A DNA stretch of 64,000 nt from the NCBI GenBank assembly GCA_003389385.1, contig QQVM01000004.1, positions 248,001 through 312,000 on the forward strand, in the 5' to 3' direction. Position 1 is the stretch's first letter. The number at the start of each line of letters is the position of its first letter. Made by a program: the position numbers and the translations under genes. Under the pieces are notes generated by a model that saw nothing but the letters and a program-made list of their open reading frames with translations, was not told the DNA's origin and ran no database searches. This document shows, piece by piece, positions 44,062-53,192 of the stretch. The stretch is from Bacteroidota bacterium (GTDB lineage Bacteria; Bacteroidota; Bacteroidia; AKYH767-A; 2013-40CM-41-45).

Positions 44062-45398
44062 GTCGTTTTGAATGTAAGCCTCATTCCCTTTGTTCCTTCA
44101 ATGAGATTGCCGTGTTCATACACAAGATTGCCGCTGACAATGGTATGAGTGATGCCTGCCCTGAAAGTAGTATCCATAAATGGACTCCAGCCACATTTGG
44201 CAAGGATGTTATCCTTTGTTACAGTGTAAGATGCTTTCAGGTTCACAAGTGCAAGGTCAGCCCAATATCCTTCCCTGATATAACCACGATCTTCAATTCT
44301 GAAGCAATCGGCAACTGCATGAGACATTTTTTCCGCTATTCTTTCCAGAGAAATCCAACCCTGATGATAAAGTTCGAGCATGGACAAAAGTGAGTGCTGA
44401 ATGAGTGGTCCGCCGGAAGGCGCCTTGAAATAAGATTGCTGTTTTTCTTCCAATGTATGAGGAGCATGATCTGTGGCGATCACATCAATCCTATTATCCA
44501 AAACAGCCTGTCTGATTGCATCCCTGTCCTGTTTTGTTTTAATTGCAGGGTTCCATTTTATCAATGTTCCTTTTTGATCATAAGCTGTATCATCAAACCA
44601 CAGATGATGAATGCATGCTTCAGCGGTGATTCTTTTTTCTTTCAGCGGTATGTCGTTTCTTAAAAGATCAAGTTCCTTTGCGGTGCTGATGTGCAGCACA
44701 TGTAATCGCGTGTTATACTTTTTGGCAAGTGAGACTGCAAAGGAGGAGGATTTGTAACAAGCATCTTCAGATCTGATCAGTGGGTGCATTTTCATTGGAA
44801 GCTCATCCCCGTATTTTTCCCGGAATTCCTGAATGTTTTTTCGGATGCTTTCTTCGTCTTCGCAATGAGTCGCAATCAGCATTGGAATAGTAGAAAAAAT
44901 CTTTTCCAGAGTTTTTTGGTTATCTACCAGCATATCTCCGGTTGATGATCCCATGAAAATCTTCACTCCGCAAACTTTTCGCGGATCAGTTTTTAGCACG
45001 TCTTCGGTATTATCATTCGACACACCCATATAAAAAGAAAAGTTCGCAGGAGATTTAGCAGCTGCAATTTTATATTTTTCTTCAAGCAGATCCTGTGTAA
45101 GAGTGTTTGGAACCGTATTCGGCATTTCCATGAATGATGTCACCCCTCCGGCAACAGCAGCACGTGACTCAGTGCTGATATCTCCTTTGTGTGTGAGTCC
45201 TGGTTCTCGAAAATGGACCTGATCGTCAATTACTCCGGGAAAAACATGCAGGCCTTTCGCGTCAATTATTTGAGCATTTCTGTCGCTGATATCGCGGTCA
45301 ATTCTGGAAATCCTGCTATCCTGAATCAGGATGTCTGACTCGCGAACGACACCTTCATTTACAATCGAAGCGTTTTTAATCAGCAGACTTTTCTTCAT
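44058..45398 (-). CDS. pyrC: Dihydroorotase
   Basis: A 446-residue amidohydrolase that closes N-carbamoyl-aspartate to dihydroorotate in pyrimidine synthesis. The metal site is DDQVHFREPGLTHKGDISTE with HxR; VTSFMEMPNT, ATHCEDEE and LHISTAKEL bring the other ligands, and VIATDHAPHTLEEK carries the catalytic Asp. One metal ligand in many amidohydrolases is a carboxylated lysine; the segment GVKIFMGSSTG holds a Lys that may serve. This long class-I-type dihydroorotase is usual for the phylum. It overlaps the glycosyltransferase upstream by 23 bases and DUF4296 downstream by four. Confidence 0.94.
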   Translation of the reverse strand: MKKSLLIKNASIVNEGVVRESDILIQDSRISRIDRDISDRNAQIIDAKGLHVFPGVIDDQVHFREPGLTHKGDISTESRAAVAGGVTSFMEMPNTVPNTLTQDLLEEKYKIAAAKSPANFSFYMGVSNDNTEDVLKTDPRKVCGVKIFMGSSTGDMLVDNQKTLEKIFSTIPMLIATHCEDEESIRKNIQEFREKYGDELPMKMHPLIRSEDACYKSSSFAVSLAKKYNTRLHVLHISTAKELDLLRNDIPLKEKRITAEACIHHLWFDDTAYDQKGTLIKWNPAIKTKQDRDAIRQAVLDNRIDVIATDHAPHTLEEKQQSYFKAPSGGPLIQHSLLSMLELYHQGWISLERIAEKMSHAVADCFRIEDRGYIREGYWADLALVNLKASYTVTKDNILAKCGWSPFMDTTFRAGITHTIVSGNLVYEHGNLIEGTKGMRLTFKTT

Positions 45399-46146
45399 GT
45401 TTCGCTGATATTTTTACTTTGGGATATTTTTTAAAAATGCTTTTCCATTTCATTTGCATGACGCCAAAAATTGCTTCCTGGAAAATCCCCTTGCTCATCT
45501 TGCTGGCCCCTTCAGTTCTGTCTGTAAAGATGATAGGCACTTCGACAATTGAGAATCCGTATTTCCAGGCTGTGAATTTCATTTCTATCTGGAATGCATA
45601 TCCGATGAAGCGGATTTCATCCAATGGAATTGTCTCGAGCACTCTTCTCCTGTAGCAGATAAAACCTGCAGTAGTGTCTTTGATGTTGATGCCTGTAATG
45701 ATTCTTACATACACCGAAGCATAATAAGACATTACAACACGTCCAAGTGGCCAGTTAACGACATTTGCTCCTCTGATGTACCTTGAACCGATGGCAACGT
45801 CATGACCTTGATTGGCACAGGCGTCATACAAACGTTTCAGATCTTCTGGATTATGGGAAAAATCGCAATCCATTTCGAATATGAAATCATAATTGCGTTC
45901 TATTGCCCACTTAAAGCCATGAATATATGCAGTTCCCAGGCCAAGCTTTCCTGATCGTTCCTCAAGAAACAGGCGGTCTTTGAATTCATCCAGAAGTTTT
46001 CTGACAATCAAAGCCGTTCCGTCAGGGGAGCCATCATCAATGATCAGGATGTGAAATGGATGATTTAGGGAAAAAACCTTCCGGATCATCTTTTCCACAT
46101 TTTCCTTTTCGTTGTAAGTGGGAATGATTACGATTGAATCGGGCAC
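45376..46146 (-). CDS. Polyprenol-phosphate mannosyltransferase-like GT2
   Basis: A 256-residue family 2 glycosyltransferase of the dolichol/polyprenol-phosphate mannose synthase type. SIVIIPTYNEKENVEKMI begins the fold, LIIDDGSPDGTA binds nucleotide-sugar, and EMDCDFSHNPEDL carries the DxD-type metal site. No membrane helices follow, so it is the short soluble form. It makes polyprenyl-phosphate sugar for periplasmic glycosylation. The start is GTG at 46146; an in-frame TAG lies two codons upstream, so no ATG is available. It heads the pyrC operon and has a -7 box 19 bases upstream. Confidence 0.9.
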   Translation of the reverse strand: MPDSIVIIPTYNEKENVEKMIRKVFSLNHPFHILIIDDGSPDGTALIVRKLLDEFKDRLFLEERSGKLGLGTAYIHGFKWAIERNYDFIFEMDCDFSHNPEDLKRLYDACANQGHDVAIGSRYIRGANVVNWPLGRVVMSYYASVYVRIITGINIKDTTAGFICYRRRVLETIPLDEIRFIGYAFQIEMKFTAWKYGFSIVEVPIIFTDRTEGASKMSKGIFQEAIFGVMQMKWKSIFKKYPKVKISAKHEEKSAD

Positions 46147-46165
46147 GGACTAAATGGATGAGTAG

Positions 46166-46173
46166 CGAAGATA
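46166..46173 (-). promoter_or_regulatory. Candidate -7 box for the glycosyltransferase-pyrC operon
   Basis: TATCTTCG on the minus strand is one base off TAnnTTTG and ends 19 bases before the GTG start, supporting that start. Confidence 0.5.
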
Positions 46174-46235
46174 CAAAATGGCTTCAAGAATGAGCAGGTC
46201 AATAATGTAGTGAAGTGTTTTTAATGAAAAACTCA

Positions 46236-46688
46236 TCAAATCGTTTTCGCGAGCAGTCGTCTGTGATAATTGACCTGGCCCAGGTGATAGTTCAAGTGGC
46301 TCAGCAGGTGAATTAGAAAATAGGATGTATTCAGTTCTTTTCCGAAAACGTGCACCGGATAAATAGAGAACAAATCTTCTTCGGAAAGATTTTTCAGAGT
46401 GGTATCCAAAATGGCTTTGGTTTTTTCAATTTCATGAATGAGCTGATATCGTGGAATGTACTTCTGGCTGAACTCATCTTCGCGGTTTCTCTCATATCCC
46501 GAATGGCCGAGAATAGCCCCTATGAAATGTTGCAGATTGCCGCAAATGTGAAGGCATAAATTTCCGGCTGTATTATTGATGGAGCCGCCCAGAATCCATA
46601 GGTCATCATCCTTCTCATAAAGCTTGATTTCTTCTTCAAGCTTTTGAAGATCCCTAATGAATAGGTCAAGTAAAATCGGACTAAGCAT
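46236..46688 (-). CDS. DinB-family protein
   Basis: A 150-residue four-helix protein of the DinB/YfiT superfamily, often metal-dependent and thiol-related. The spaced His residues seen in the family appear in NLCLHICGNLQHFIGAIL and the C-terminal FLIHLLSHLNYHLGQVNYHRR. Length fits. Many DinB-like proteins are bacillithiol S-transferases or of unknown role, and no substrate can be given here. It lies 38 bases downstream of acs and may share its transcript. Confidence 0.82.
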   Translation of the reverse strand: MLSPILLDLFIRDLQKLEEEIKLYEKDDDLWILGGSINNTAGNLCLHICGNLQHFIGAILGHSGYERNREDEFSQKYIPRYQLIHEIEKTKAILDTTLKNLSEEDLFSIYPVHVFGKELNTSYFLIHLLSHLNYHLGQVNYHRRLLAKTI

Positions 46689-46726
46689 AAATTTTAATTT
46701 ATTTTATGGAAAATTTAAATGCAGTC

Positions 46727-48628
46727 TCAGGAAATTGCTCCTGCTTTTATATCATCCACCACACCCGGATCAAGCAATGTGCTTACATCGCCGAGATTTG
46801 AAGTTTCCCCTTCAGCTACTTTGCGTAAAATCCTTCTCATGATTTTTCCGCTTCGGGTTTTGGGAAGACCGCGTACAATCTGTATTTTATCGGGTTTGGC
46901 TATGGGGCCGATGAGTTTGTTTACAACTGCGATAATTTCTGAACGTAGATTTTCATTGTCGGCTTCATGATTTGTACTGATCACATAAGCATAAATTCCC
47001 TGTCCTTTAATCGGATGAGGATATCCAACCACTGCCGACTCTACAATATCGGGATGCTGGTTGATTGCATTCTCCACTTCAGCGGTACCGATGCGATGGC
47101 CTGATACATTCATTACATCGTCGACGCGACCGGTGATTCTGTAGTTTCCTTGTTCATCCCTTTTGCAGCCGTCGCCGGTAAAATAAAGATTATGATATGT
47201 GGAGAAGTAATTCTGCCTGCATCTTTCGTGGTCGCCCCAGGTTGTTCGAATGATTGAGGGCCACGGAAATTTGATGCATAGATTGCCCTCCACGCCGTTT
47301 CCAGTGATTTCATTACCTTCATTATCCACCAGCATTGGCTGGATTCCCGGCAGCGGGAGAGTGGCAAAGCCAGGAATTGTTTTTGTGATTCCTGCAAGCG
47401 GAGAGATCATGATTCCACCGGTTTCTGTTTGCCACCAGGTATCTACGATAGGACATTTCTTCTTGCCGATGTAATCAGAGTACCATTGCCATGCTTCTTC
47501 ATTGATTGGTTCACCTACGGTGCCAAGCACTCTTAAACTGTCGAGCTTGTAAGGCTTCACGAAATCAAGGCCCTGTGCTTCCAGAGCCCTGATCGCGGTG
47601 GGTGCGGTATAGAATATGTTGACTTTATGTTTGTCGATAACCTGCCAGAATTTTCCGGCATCAGGCCAGGTAGGAATGCCTTCAAATATCATGGTGCTTG
47701 CACCACTCAGCAAGGGGCCATATACAATATATGAATGTCCTGTGATCCAGCCGATATCGGCAGTGCACCAATAAATATCGCCTTCGTTGTACTGGAAAAC
47801 ATTTTGAAAAGAATAAGCAGTGTATACCATGTAACCTCCGCAGGAATGAACCACTCCTTTGGGCTTGCCTGTCGAACCGCTTGTATACAGGATGAATAGG
47901 GGATCTTCCGAATCCATTACTTCTGCTATGTTTTCTTCAGCAGCTTTTTCCATTTCATCATGCCAGTACACATCCCTTCCTTTTTTCATATTCACTTTTC
48001 TTCCCGTCCTCTTCAGTACAATTACCCTTTCAACTCCGGGGCATTTTTCGAGAGCTTCATCTACGGTTTCTTTGATTTCGATTTCTTTTGCTCCCCGGTA
48101 TGCCCCGTCGCTGGTAAGTACCATTGTGCAGTTGCTGTCAAGAATTCTGTCGCTGACGGATGTTGCAGAAAAGCCTGCAAAGACTACAGAATGAATCGCA
48201 CCGACCCTTGCGCACGCAAGCATAGCCACAGTGGCTTCTGGAACCATGGGCATATAGATGCAGATTCTGTCGCCCTTTTTTACACCATTGTTGAGTAGGA
48301 CATTGGCAAAGCGGCAAACCATTTTATAGAGCTCAGCGTAGGTGATGACACGCACTGCATCCTTTGCTGGATCATTGGGTTCCCAGATAATGGCTGTTTG
48401 CTCACCTCTTTTATCAAGATGCCTGTCGAGGCAGTTTTCCGTAATGTTCAGTTTGCCATTAACAAACCATTTCACATCTGGCTCAGAAAAGTTCCAGTCC
48501 AAAACTTTGTCCCACTTGCGGTTCCATCGAAAGTACATCGCTTTTTCAGACCAGAATTCTTCCGGCTGCTCCACGCTTTGCTTGTATTCCTGGGAATATT
48601 GTTCGAAGGAGGATATTCTGAATGCCAT
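46727..48628 (-). CDS. acs: Acetyl-CoA synthetase
   Basis: A 633-residue AMP-forming ligase that turns acetate, ATP and CoA into acetyl-CoA. I use the ATG at 48628 (MAFRISSFEQYSQEY); the ORF track begins at a TTG nine bases upstream. Signatures are the P-loop-like YTSGSTGKPKGVVHS, DTWWQTETGG, the hinge region YRITGRVDDVMNVSGHR and the C-terminal KTRSGKIMRRILRK, whose final Lys is the residue controlled by acetylation in the family. Length is normal. It allows acetate use; DinB follows. Confidence 0.96.
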   Translation of the reverse strand: MAFRISSFEQYSQEYKQSVEQPEEFWSEKAMYFRWNRKWDKVLDWNFSEPDVKWFVNGKLNITENCLDRHLDKRGEQTAIIWEPNDPAKDAVRVITYAELYKMVCRFANVLLNNGVKKGDRICIYMPMVPEATVAMLACARVGAIHSVVFAGFSATSVSDRILDSNCTMVLTSDGAYRGAKEIEIKETVDEALEKCPGVERVIVLKRTGRKVNMKKGRDVYWHDEMEKAAEENIAEVMDSEDPLFILYTSGSTGKPKGVVHSCGGYMVYTAYSFQNVFQYNEGDIYWCTADIGWITGHSYIVYGPLLSGASTMIFEGIPTWPDAGKFWQVIDKHKVNIFYTAPTAIRALEAQGLDFVKPYKLDSLRVLGTVGEPINEEAWQWYSDYIGKKKCPIVDTWWQTETGGIMISPLAGITKTIPGFATLPLPGIQPMLVDNEGNEITGNGVEGNLCIKFPWPSIIRTTWGDHERCRQNYFSTYHNLYFTGDGCKRDEQGNYRITGRVDDVMNVSGHRIGTAEVENAINQHPDIVESAVVGYPHPIKGQGIYAYVISTNHEADNENLRSEIIAVVNKLIGPIAKPDKIQIVRGLPKTRSGKIMRRILRKVAEGETSNLGDVSTLLDPGVVDDIKAGAIS

Positions 48629-48752
48629 ATAATTCAAATTGGATCGCTAATATAGTAAAGATTGGGCCTAATTCTGTTTCCGGAAGAACAGGAGCATGGT
48701 TGATTTCAGCATCACCCGGCAGGATACAGGAAAATCATGATTGAAAATGCTT

Positions 48753-48760
48753 TATCTTCG
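48753..48760 (+). promoter_or_regulatory. Candidate -7 box very close to the RRM gene
   Basis: TATCTTCG, one base off consensus, ends only four bases before the ATG at 48765. Transcription from it would start at or near the start codon, giving a leaderless or nearly leaderless message. Confidence 0.5.
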
Positions 48761-48764
48761 GGAC

Positions 48765-49013
48765 ATGAAATTATTTGTGAAAAATATTGAATCTTCCGTC
48801 AATGAAGTGCTTCTTGAGTCAATCTTCAGTCAGTACGGAGAAGTGCTGAATACAAAAATCGTTTACGATACTATCACTTGGGAGTCACGTGGCTTTGGAT
48901 TTGTGGAGTTCAGAAAGAAGGATGACGCTCTGAAAGCGATTGAGAATCTGAATGGAAAAGAACTGGTAGGCAAGAAGCTTTTGGTCAGCGAGGCCGTGGA
49001 AAAGAGAAAGTGA
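48765..49013 (+). CDS. Small RRM RNA-binding protein
   Basis: An 82-residue single RNA-recognition-motif protein. RNP2 is LFVKNI at residue 3 and RNP1 is RGFGFVEF near residue 43; both have the aromatic residues that stack on RNA bases. The short basic tail (VEKRK) follows the last helix. I use ATG 48765, eight codons inside the ORF-track frame, because RNP2 should be near the N-terminus and a -7 box precedes it. Such proteins are widespread in Bacteroidota and cyanobacteria and may bind mRNA; the target is unknown. Confidence 0.88.
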   Translation: MKLFVKNIESSVNEVLLESIFSQYGEVLNTKIVYDTITWESRGFGFVEFRKKDDALKAIENLNGKELVGKKLLVSEAVEKRK

Positions 49014-49097
49014 TTTGTTTCCCGGGAGTTTTGCGCTCAGATTCCGGCTCAAATTAATTTTCTCCAATGTCCTCATTAGATTCAGGGAAATACATAA

Positions 49098-49105
49098 TAT
49101 GTTTC
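49098..49105 (+). promoter_or_regulatory. Weak -7 box before the outer-membrane protein gene
   Basis: TATGTTTC is one base off TAnnTTTG and ends 24 bases before ATG 49130. It falls inside the longer ORF-track frame. Confidence 0.35.
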
Positions 49106-49129
49106 CAGCACATTTCGTTAGATGAATGC

Positions 49130-49819
49130 ATGATGTTCTACCTGCGCAATTTTTTTCTGATTGCAGTCTTTGCTTTGATGACAGGACGGTCTAAGGCGCA
49201 GTTGATTGACACGATATCTTACAGCATGCAGCAGAAACCCAGGTTCTTTCTGAACCTCGTTACGTTCAACAGTTACATCAGCGGAGATTTTGCGAATTTC
49301 ACCGGACTGCGCTTCGGAGCTTCCTTCAACAAGAGAGTCAGAATAGGAATGGGTGTCTTTGGCCTTGCACAAAACACTGTTGTCAGCAGCATTCAGGTGG
49401 ATGACGGTGGTAACATCTACAACACAAACGCTAATCTGAATTTCAAATTTCTGAGTTGGAGCGCGGAGTATGTGTATTACAATGAATATCCCTGGCAGTT
49501 CAGTGTAATTCCGTTCCAACTTGGACTTGGCTCGGTGAACTATGAGTATATCAGGCGTTCTGACCGTCAGCGTATCCGCACGGAAAATGAAGGCGTGATG
49601 CTTTATCATCCGGACCTGACAGGCCAGTATAATATTTTCAAATGGCTCGGGCTTGGGGCATCTCTTGGTTACAGAGTCACATTGTTTTCTTCTGATAATG
49701 TGTCAGATAATTTTAATTCTCCAACTTTTTCTCTCAACCTGAAGCTTTTCATGGATGAAGTTTATAATGCTTTTTTTCCCCACGGGATAAGCGGAAAGAA
49801 GTCAGTTAATGTGGATTAG
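49130..49819 (+). CDS. Predicted outer-membrane beta-barrel protein, 229 aa
   Basis: I place the start at ATG 49130 (MMFYLRNFFLIAVFALMTGR), which begins a signal peptide cleaved near SKA-QL; the ORF-track start at 49067 adds a leader with no signal features. The mature protein alternates aromatic and polar residues in strands such as SAEYVYYNEYPWQFSVIPFQ and YNIFKWLGLGASLGYRVTLF, as expected of an eight-strand or similar small barrel. No specific family recognised. It is 52 bases upstream of ruvB, which has its own -7 box. Confidence 0.68.
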   Translation: MMFYLRNFFLIAVFALMTGRSKAQLIDTISYSMQQKPRFFLNLVTFNSYISGDFANFTGLRFGASFNKRVRIGMGVFGLAQNTVVSSIQVDDGGNIYNTNANLNFKFLSWSAEYVYYNEYPWQFSVIPFQLGLGSVNYEYIRRSDRQRIRTENEGVMLYHPDLTGQYNIFKWLGLGASLGYRVTLFSSDNVSDNFNSPTFSLNLKLFMDEVYNAFFPHGISGKKSVNVD

Positions 49820-49856
49820 TTTCGAAAATATTTATCGCGCTCTAGAGTGGAAGCCG

Positions 49857-49864
49857 TATCTTTG
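49857..49864 (+). promoter_or_regulatory. Candidate -7 box for ruvB
   Basis: TATCTTTG matches TAnnTTTG and ends seven bases before the ruvB ATG at 49872, so the leader would be only a few bases long or absent. Confidence 0.55.
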
Positions 49865-49871
49865 GTAGAGC

Positions 49872-50903
49872 ATGAATAACCCTAATCTGGATCCTTCTGC
49901 AAAAATCATTTCTCCTGCTGACAGGGAAATCGAAAGAGTGCTTCGTCCTCAGGCATTTGATGATTTCACTGGCCAACCGGCCATCATCAGCAATCTGCTA
50001 GTGTTTGTGGAAGCCGCACGAAGAAGAGAAGAAGCCCTGGATCATGTGCTATTGCATGGCCCTCCGGGTCTGGGCAAGACAACCCTTGCTTACATCATTG
50101 CCAATGAATTGGGAGTGAATGTGCGGACAACTTCGGGTCCTGTTCTTGATAAGCCGGGAGATTTGGCCGGATTGCTTACCGGGCTGGAGCCAAATGATGT
50201 GCTTTTTATTGACGAGATACACCGGTTGAGTCCGCTTGTGGAAGAGTACCTTTACTCAGCCATGGAAGATTACAAGATTGACATCATGATTGAGAGCGGA
50301 CCCAATGCCAGGTCAGTACAAATCAGGGTTAATCCTTTTACGCTTGTTGGAGCGACTACAAGGTCGGGCTTGCTGACTGCGCCACTTCGCGCAAGATTCG
50401 GCATTACATCAAGACTTGAGTATTATGATTCAGCTCTTCTTGAAAAAATTGTAAAAAGATCCGCCGGAATTCTTCGCATACATATTGAGGATGATGCTGC
50501 CAAAGAGATAGCCGGAAGAAGTCGTGGTACGCCGAGAATTGCTAATGCACTTCTTAGACGCGTCAGAGATTTTGCTCAGATCAAAGGTAACGGAATAATC
50601 GACCTTGACATTTCACACGTGTCACTCAGCGCTTTGCAGGTTGACCAGCATGGTCTGGATGAAATGGATAACAGGATTCTAGCCTGCATCATAGAAAAAT
50701 TCAAAGGAGGGCCGGTCGGGTTAAATACAATTGCCACAGCAGTAGGTGAGGAGGCTGGTACCATTGAAGAGGTTTACGAACCATTTCTCATTCAGCAGGG
50801 ATACATGAAAAGGACGCCTCGCGGCAGAGAAGTGACGGAAATGGCATATAAACATCTCGGAAAGAAAATTCCTTCACGCTCAGGCGATTTGTTTGAAGGC
50901 TAA
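49872..50903 (+). CDS. ruvB: Holliday junction branch-migration helicase RuvB
   Basis: A 343-residue AAA+ motor that drives Holliday-junction migration with Ruv[12 protein letters not shown] opens the protein; Walker A is [12 protein letters not shown] (near residue 62), Walker [12 protein letters not shown], sensor 1 [18 protein letters not shown] and the arginine-finger region follow, with a C-terminal winged helix ([20 protein letters not shown]). Length is standard. RuvA is encoded at 62.0 kb on the other strand and no ruvC lies in the window. YihY follows after 21 bases. Confidence 0.97.
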   Translation: MNNPNLDPSAKIISPADREIERVLRPQAFDDFTGQPAIISNLLVFVEAARRREEALDHVLLHGPPGLGKTTLAYIIANELGVNVRTTSGPVLDKPGDLAGLLTGLEPNDVLFIDEIHRLSPLVEEYLYSAMEDYKIDIMIESGPNARSVQIRVNPFTLVGATTRSGLLTAPLRARFGITSRLEYYDSALLEKIVKRSAGILRIHIEDDAAKEIAGRSRGTPRIANALLRRVRDFAQIKGNGIIDLDISHVSLSALQVDQHGLDEMDNRILACIIEKFKGGPVGLNTIATAVGEEAGTIEEVYEPFLIQQGYMKRTPRGREVTEMAYKHLGKKIPSRSGDLFEG

Positions 50904-50924
50904 AAGTCTTCAATCCGATAGAAA

Positions 50925-51827
50925 ATGGGAATCAAGAAGCGATTAAGCAATATTATAAGACTGCTCAAAGAAACTTTTTCTCATTTCATTGACGACAATG
51001 GAATGAAATTGAGCGCAGCTTTGTCTTACTATACCATCTTTTCACTGCCGCCATTGCTGATACTGATTATTTCACTCACAGGATTTTTCTTTGGTGAGGA
51101 GGCTGTAAGAGGGGAGTTGTTCGGGCAGATTAACGGGCTTGTTGGAAATGAAGTAGCACACCAGATTCAGGAAGCTGTGAGAAATATCTCGCTCTCCGGG
51201 AACAGCACCTTTGCAACTGTGATTGGATTTGGAGTTTTGTTAATTGGAGCTTCAAGAGTTTTCGCCGAGATACAAGAGTCAATTAATTACATATGGGGAC
51301 TCAAAGCCAAGCCGGAAAAGGGATTGATAAAATTTCTGTTCAACCGTCTGGTATCATTTTCCATGATAGGCACTGTCGGTTTTCTTCTCCTCGTGAGCTT
51401 ATTGGTCAACACCTTGATGGACGTTATGTACAATAAGCTTTCAGTTTTTTTTCCTGCCGATTTGATTTATCTTTTTTATGTGCTCAATGTAGGTGTGGTT
51501 TTTTTAATTATCACTTTCTTGTTCGTGATAATTTTCAAAGCCCTTCCGGATGCCACGGTCGCTTTCAAAGACTGTTTCATCGGAGCTGCATTCACTGCCG
51601 TGCTATTCATGCTCGGAAAATTTGCTATCAGCGCTTATCTCGGAAGTTCAATGTTTGCTTCAATATACGGAGCCGCCGGTTCAGTAATTCTGATCCTTCT
51701 TTGGGTTTATTATTCTGCCATGATATTGTATTTCGGTGCTGAGTTCACAAAAGTTTACGCCATTCTTCACGGACAGAAAATTGTCCCGAATGAATTTTCG
51801 GTGCTGGTTATCAAAGATCACAGTTGA
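50925..51827 (+). CDS. YihY/BrkB family inner-membrane protein
   Basis: A 300-residue integral membrane protein with six helices. The characteristic start HFIDDNGMKLSAALSYYTIF leads into the first helix, and the helix-4 to helix-6 part ends AAGSVILILLWVYYSAMILY. This matches the YihY/BrkB (virulence factor BrkB) family, whose transport or other role is not settled. It is probably co-transcribed with ruvB, although a functional link is not implied. No signal peptide. Confidence 0.9.
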   Translation: MGIKKRLSNIIRLLKETFSHFIDDNGMKLSAALSYYTIFSLPPLLILIISLTGFFFGEEAVRGELFGQINGLVGNEVAHQIQEAVRNISLSGNSTFATVIGFGVLLIGASRVFAEIQESINYIWGLKAKPEKGLIKFLFNRLVSFSMIGTVGFLLLVSLLVNTLMDVMYNKLSVFFPADLIYLFYVLNVGVVFLIITFLFVIIFKALPDATVAFKDCFIGAAFTAVLFMLGKFAISAYLGSSMFASIYGAAGSVILILLWVYYSAMILYFGAEFTKVYAILHGQKIVPNEFSVLVIKDHS

Positions 51828-51892
51828 GAGATATTCACAATAATTCAGACTTATTTTTATTTTTCATCGCCCGCAGCTGATTATCTTGTTGT

Positions 51893-51900
51893 TAATTTTG
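51893..51900 (+). promoter_or_regulatory. -7 box immediately upstream of queG
   Basis: TAATTTTG matches TAnnTTTG and ends four bases before the queG ATG at 51905. Transcription would begin at or beside the start codon. Confidence 0.55.
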
Positions 51901-51904
51901 AAAT

Positions 51905-52837
51905 ATGTACGACAGGCAAAATGCAAGTAAGATTGTCAAGGATGAAGCATACCGGCTTGGCTTTGACTACTGCGGGATTTCAAAGGCTGGTTTTCTCGAA
52001 GAAGAGGCACCACGACTTGAGCAATGGCTTTTAAAAAATATGCATGGTCGCATGTCATACATGGAAAATTATTTTGATAAGCGGCTTGATCCCACTCTGC
52101 TGGTACCGGGTGCGAAGTCAGTGATATCTCTGATGTACAATTATTATCCTGTGCAAAAGCAAAAGGAGCCAGATGCACCAAAGATTTCTAAGTATGCTTT
52201 TGGTAAAGATTATCATCTTGTAATAAAGGAGAAATTGAAAGTGTTCATGGATTCTCTCAGGCAAAAATTTGGACAGATTGAAGGCCGGGCTTTTGTGGAT
52301 TCAGCACCGGTTTTGGAAAAAGCCTGGGCAAGAAAAAGCGGAATTGGATGGATTGGTAAAAACTCAAATCTGATTAACACAAAATCAGGGTCGTTTTTCT
52401 TTCTGGCGGAGCTGATCGTGGATATAGAACTTTTAGCTGACGGACCGATCGAAGATTATTGTGGTACTTGCACACGATGCATTGATGCATGTCCCACCGA
52501 TGCCATCATAAAGCCATACGTTGTAGACGGAAGCAAGTGTATTTCCTATTTCACAATAGAATTAAAGGATGAAATTCCCAAAGGATACGAAGAGCAATTT
52601 GAGAACTGGGTTTTTGGCTGCGACATTTGTCAGGATGTATGTCCCTGGAACCGTTTTTCAAAAGCTCATAATGAAAATCAATTCATTGCTCGTGATGAAT
52701 TACTTGAAATGAATGCAGATGAATGGCATGAGATGAACGAAGTGCTTTTTAAGGACTTGTTCAAGCATTCCGCCGTAAAGCGAAGCGGATATAAAGGCCT
52801 GAAAAGAAACTTGAAGTATATCAGGAAAATTTCCTGA
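51905..52837 (+). CDS. queG: Epoxyqueuosine reductase
   Basis: A 310-residue cobalamin- and iron-sulfur-dependent enzyme that reduces epoxyqueuosine to queuosine in tRNA. Two 4Fe-4S sites are visible: [16 protein letters not shown] (about 188-203) and [13 protein letters not shown] (about 239-251), with the [16 protein letters not shown] region before them. Length is slightly short of forms with a C-terminal HEAT tail, as usual in many bacteria. It ends 17 bases inside the small opposing gene at 52.8 kb. No other queuosine gene is in the window. Confidence 0.94.
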   Translation: MYDRQNASKIVKDEAYRLGFDYCGISKAGFLEEEAPRLEQWLLKNMHGRMSYMENYFDKRLDPTLLVPGAKSVISLMYNYYPVQKQKEPDAPKISKYAFGKDYHLVIKEKLKVFMDSLRQKFGQIEGRAFVDSAPVLEKAWARKSGIGWIGKNSNLINTKSGSFFFLAELIVDIELLADGPIEDYCGTCTRCIDACPTDAIIKPYVVDGSKCISYFTIELKDEIPKGYEEQFENWVFGCDICQDVCPWNRFSKAHNENQFIARDELLEMNADEWHEMNEVLFKDLFKHSAVKRSGYKGLKRNLKYIRKIS

Positions 52838-53006
52838 AAACATCTACAATCACATCAGAATAAGCGGCAAAGGATGAAACACACCATGCTTTCAACATGA
52901 GTCTTTCTTCTTTCTTAAGTATTCTTATTGCTTTGATCAGTTCTTTGCGAAAAAGGTTACGGTCGAAACTAACCTTCTGGAGAATTTGCTTGGTGTACTC
53001 AAACAT
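52821..53006 (-). CDS. Small helical hypothetical protein, 61 aa
   Basis: A 61-residue basic, helix-rich protein beginning [14 protein letters not shown] and ending [12 protein letters not shown] judge it real because the frame is open between AT-rich flanks, the composition is protein-like (alternating Leu/Lys/Glu helices plus a Trp-Cys), and I recall similar tiny proteins of about 60 residues in Bacteroidota, though I cannot confirm that here. It overlaps the queG stop by 17 bases on the opposite strand. No function is suggested. Upstream is a 186-base AT-rich gap before ubiX with no other gene. Confidence 0.58.
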   Translation of the reverse strand: MFEYTKQILQKVSFDRNLFRKELIKAIRILKKEERLMLKAWCVSSFAAYSDVIVDVFRKFS

Positions 53007-53192
53007 GCGAAGAGGTTTAGTTTTTGGCTACACTAATGTAGGTGTTGTTAAAGTAATTTTCAATGTATTTAACGATGGATTAAAAAAAATATTTTAACCG
53101 CCTTATTATCAGATATATTGATTTTTACTTGTTTTTTCATTGATTTTAAGGCTCAAATTTCTGCCATAATGTCAATCTGTTTATATCGCAAT

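Noticed and set aside
53007-53192. AT-rich gap before ubiX as a possible RNA gene or origin
   Set aside because: No cloverleaf, no repeated boxes and no strong hairpin seen; simply an intergenic region.
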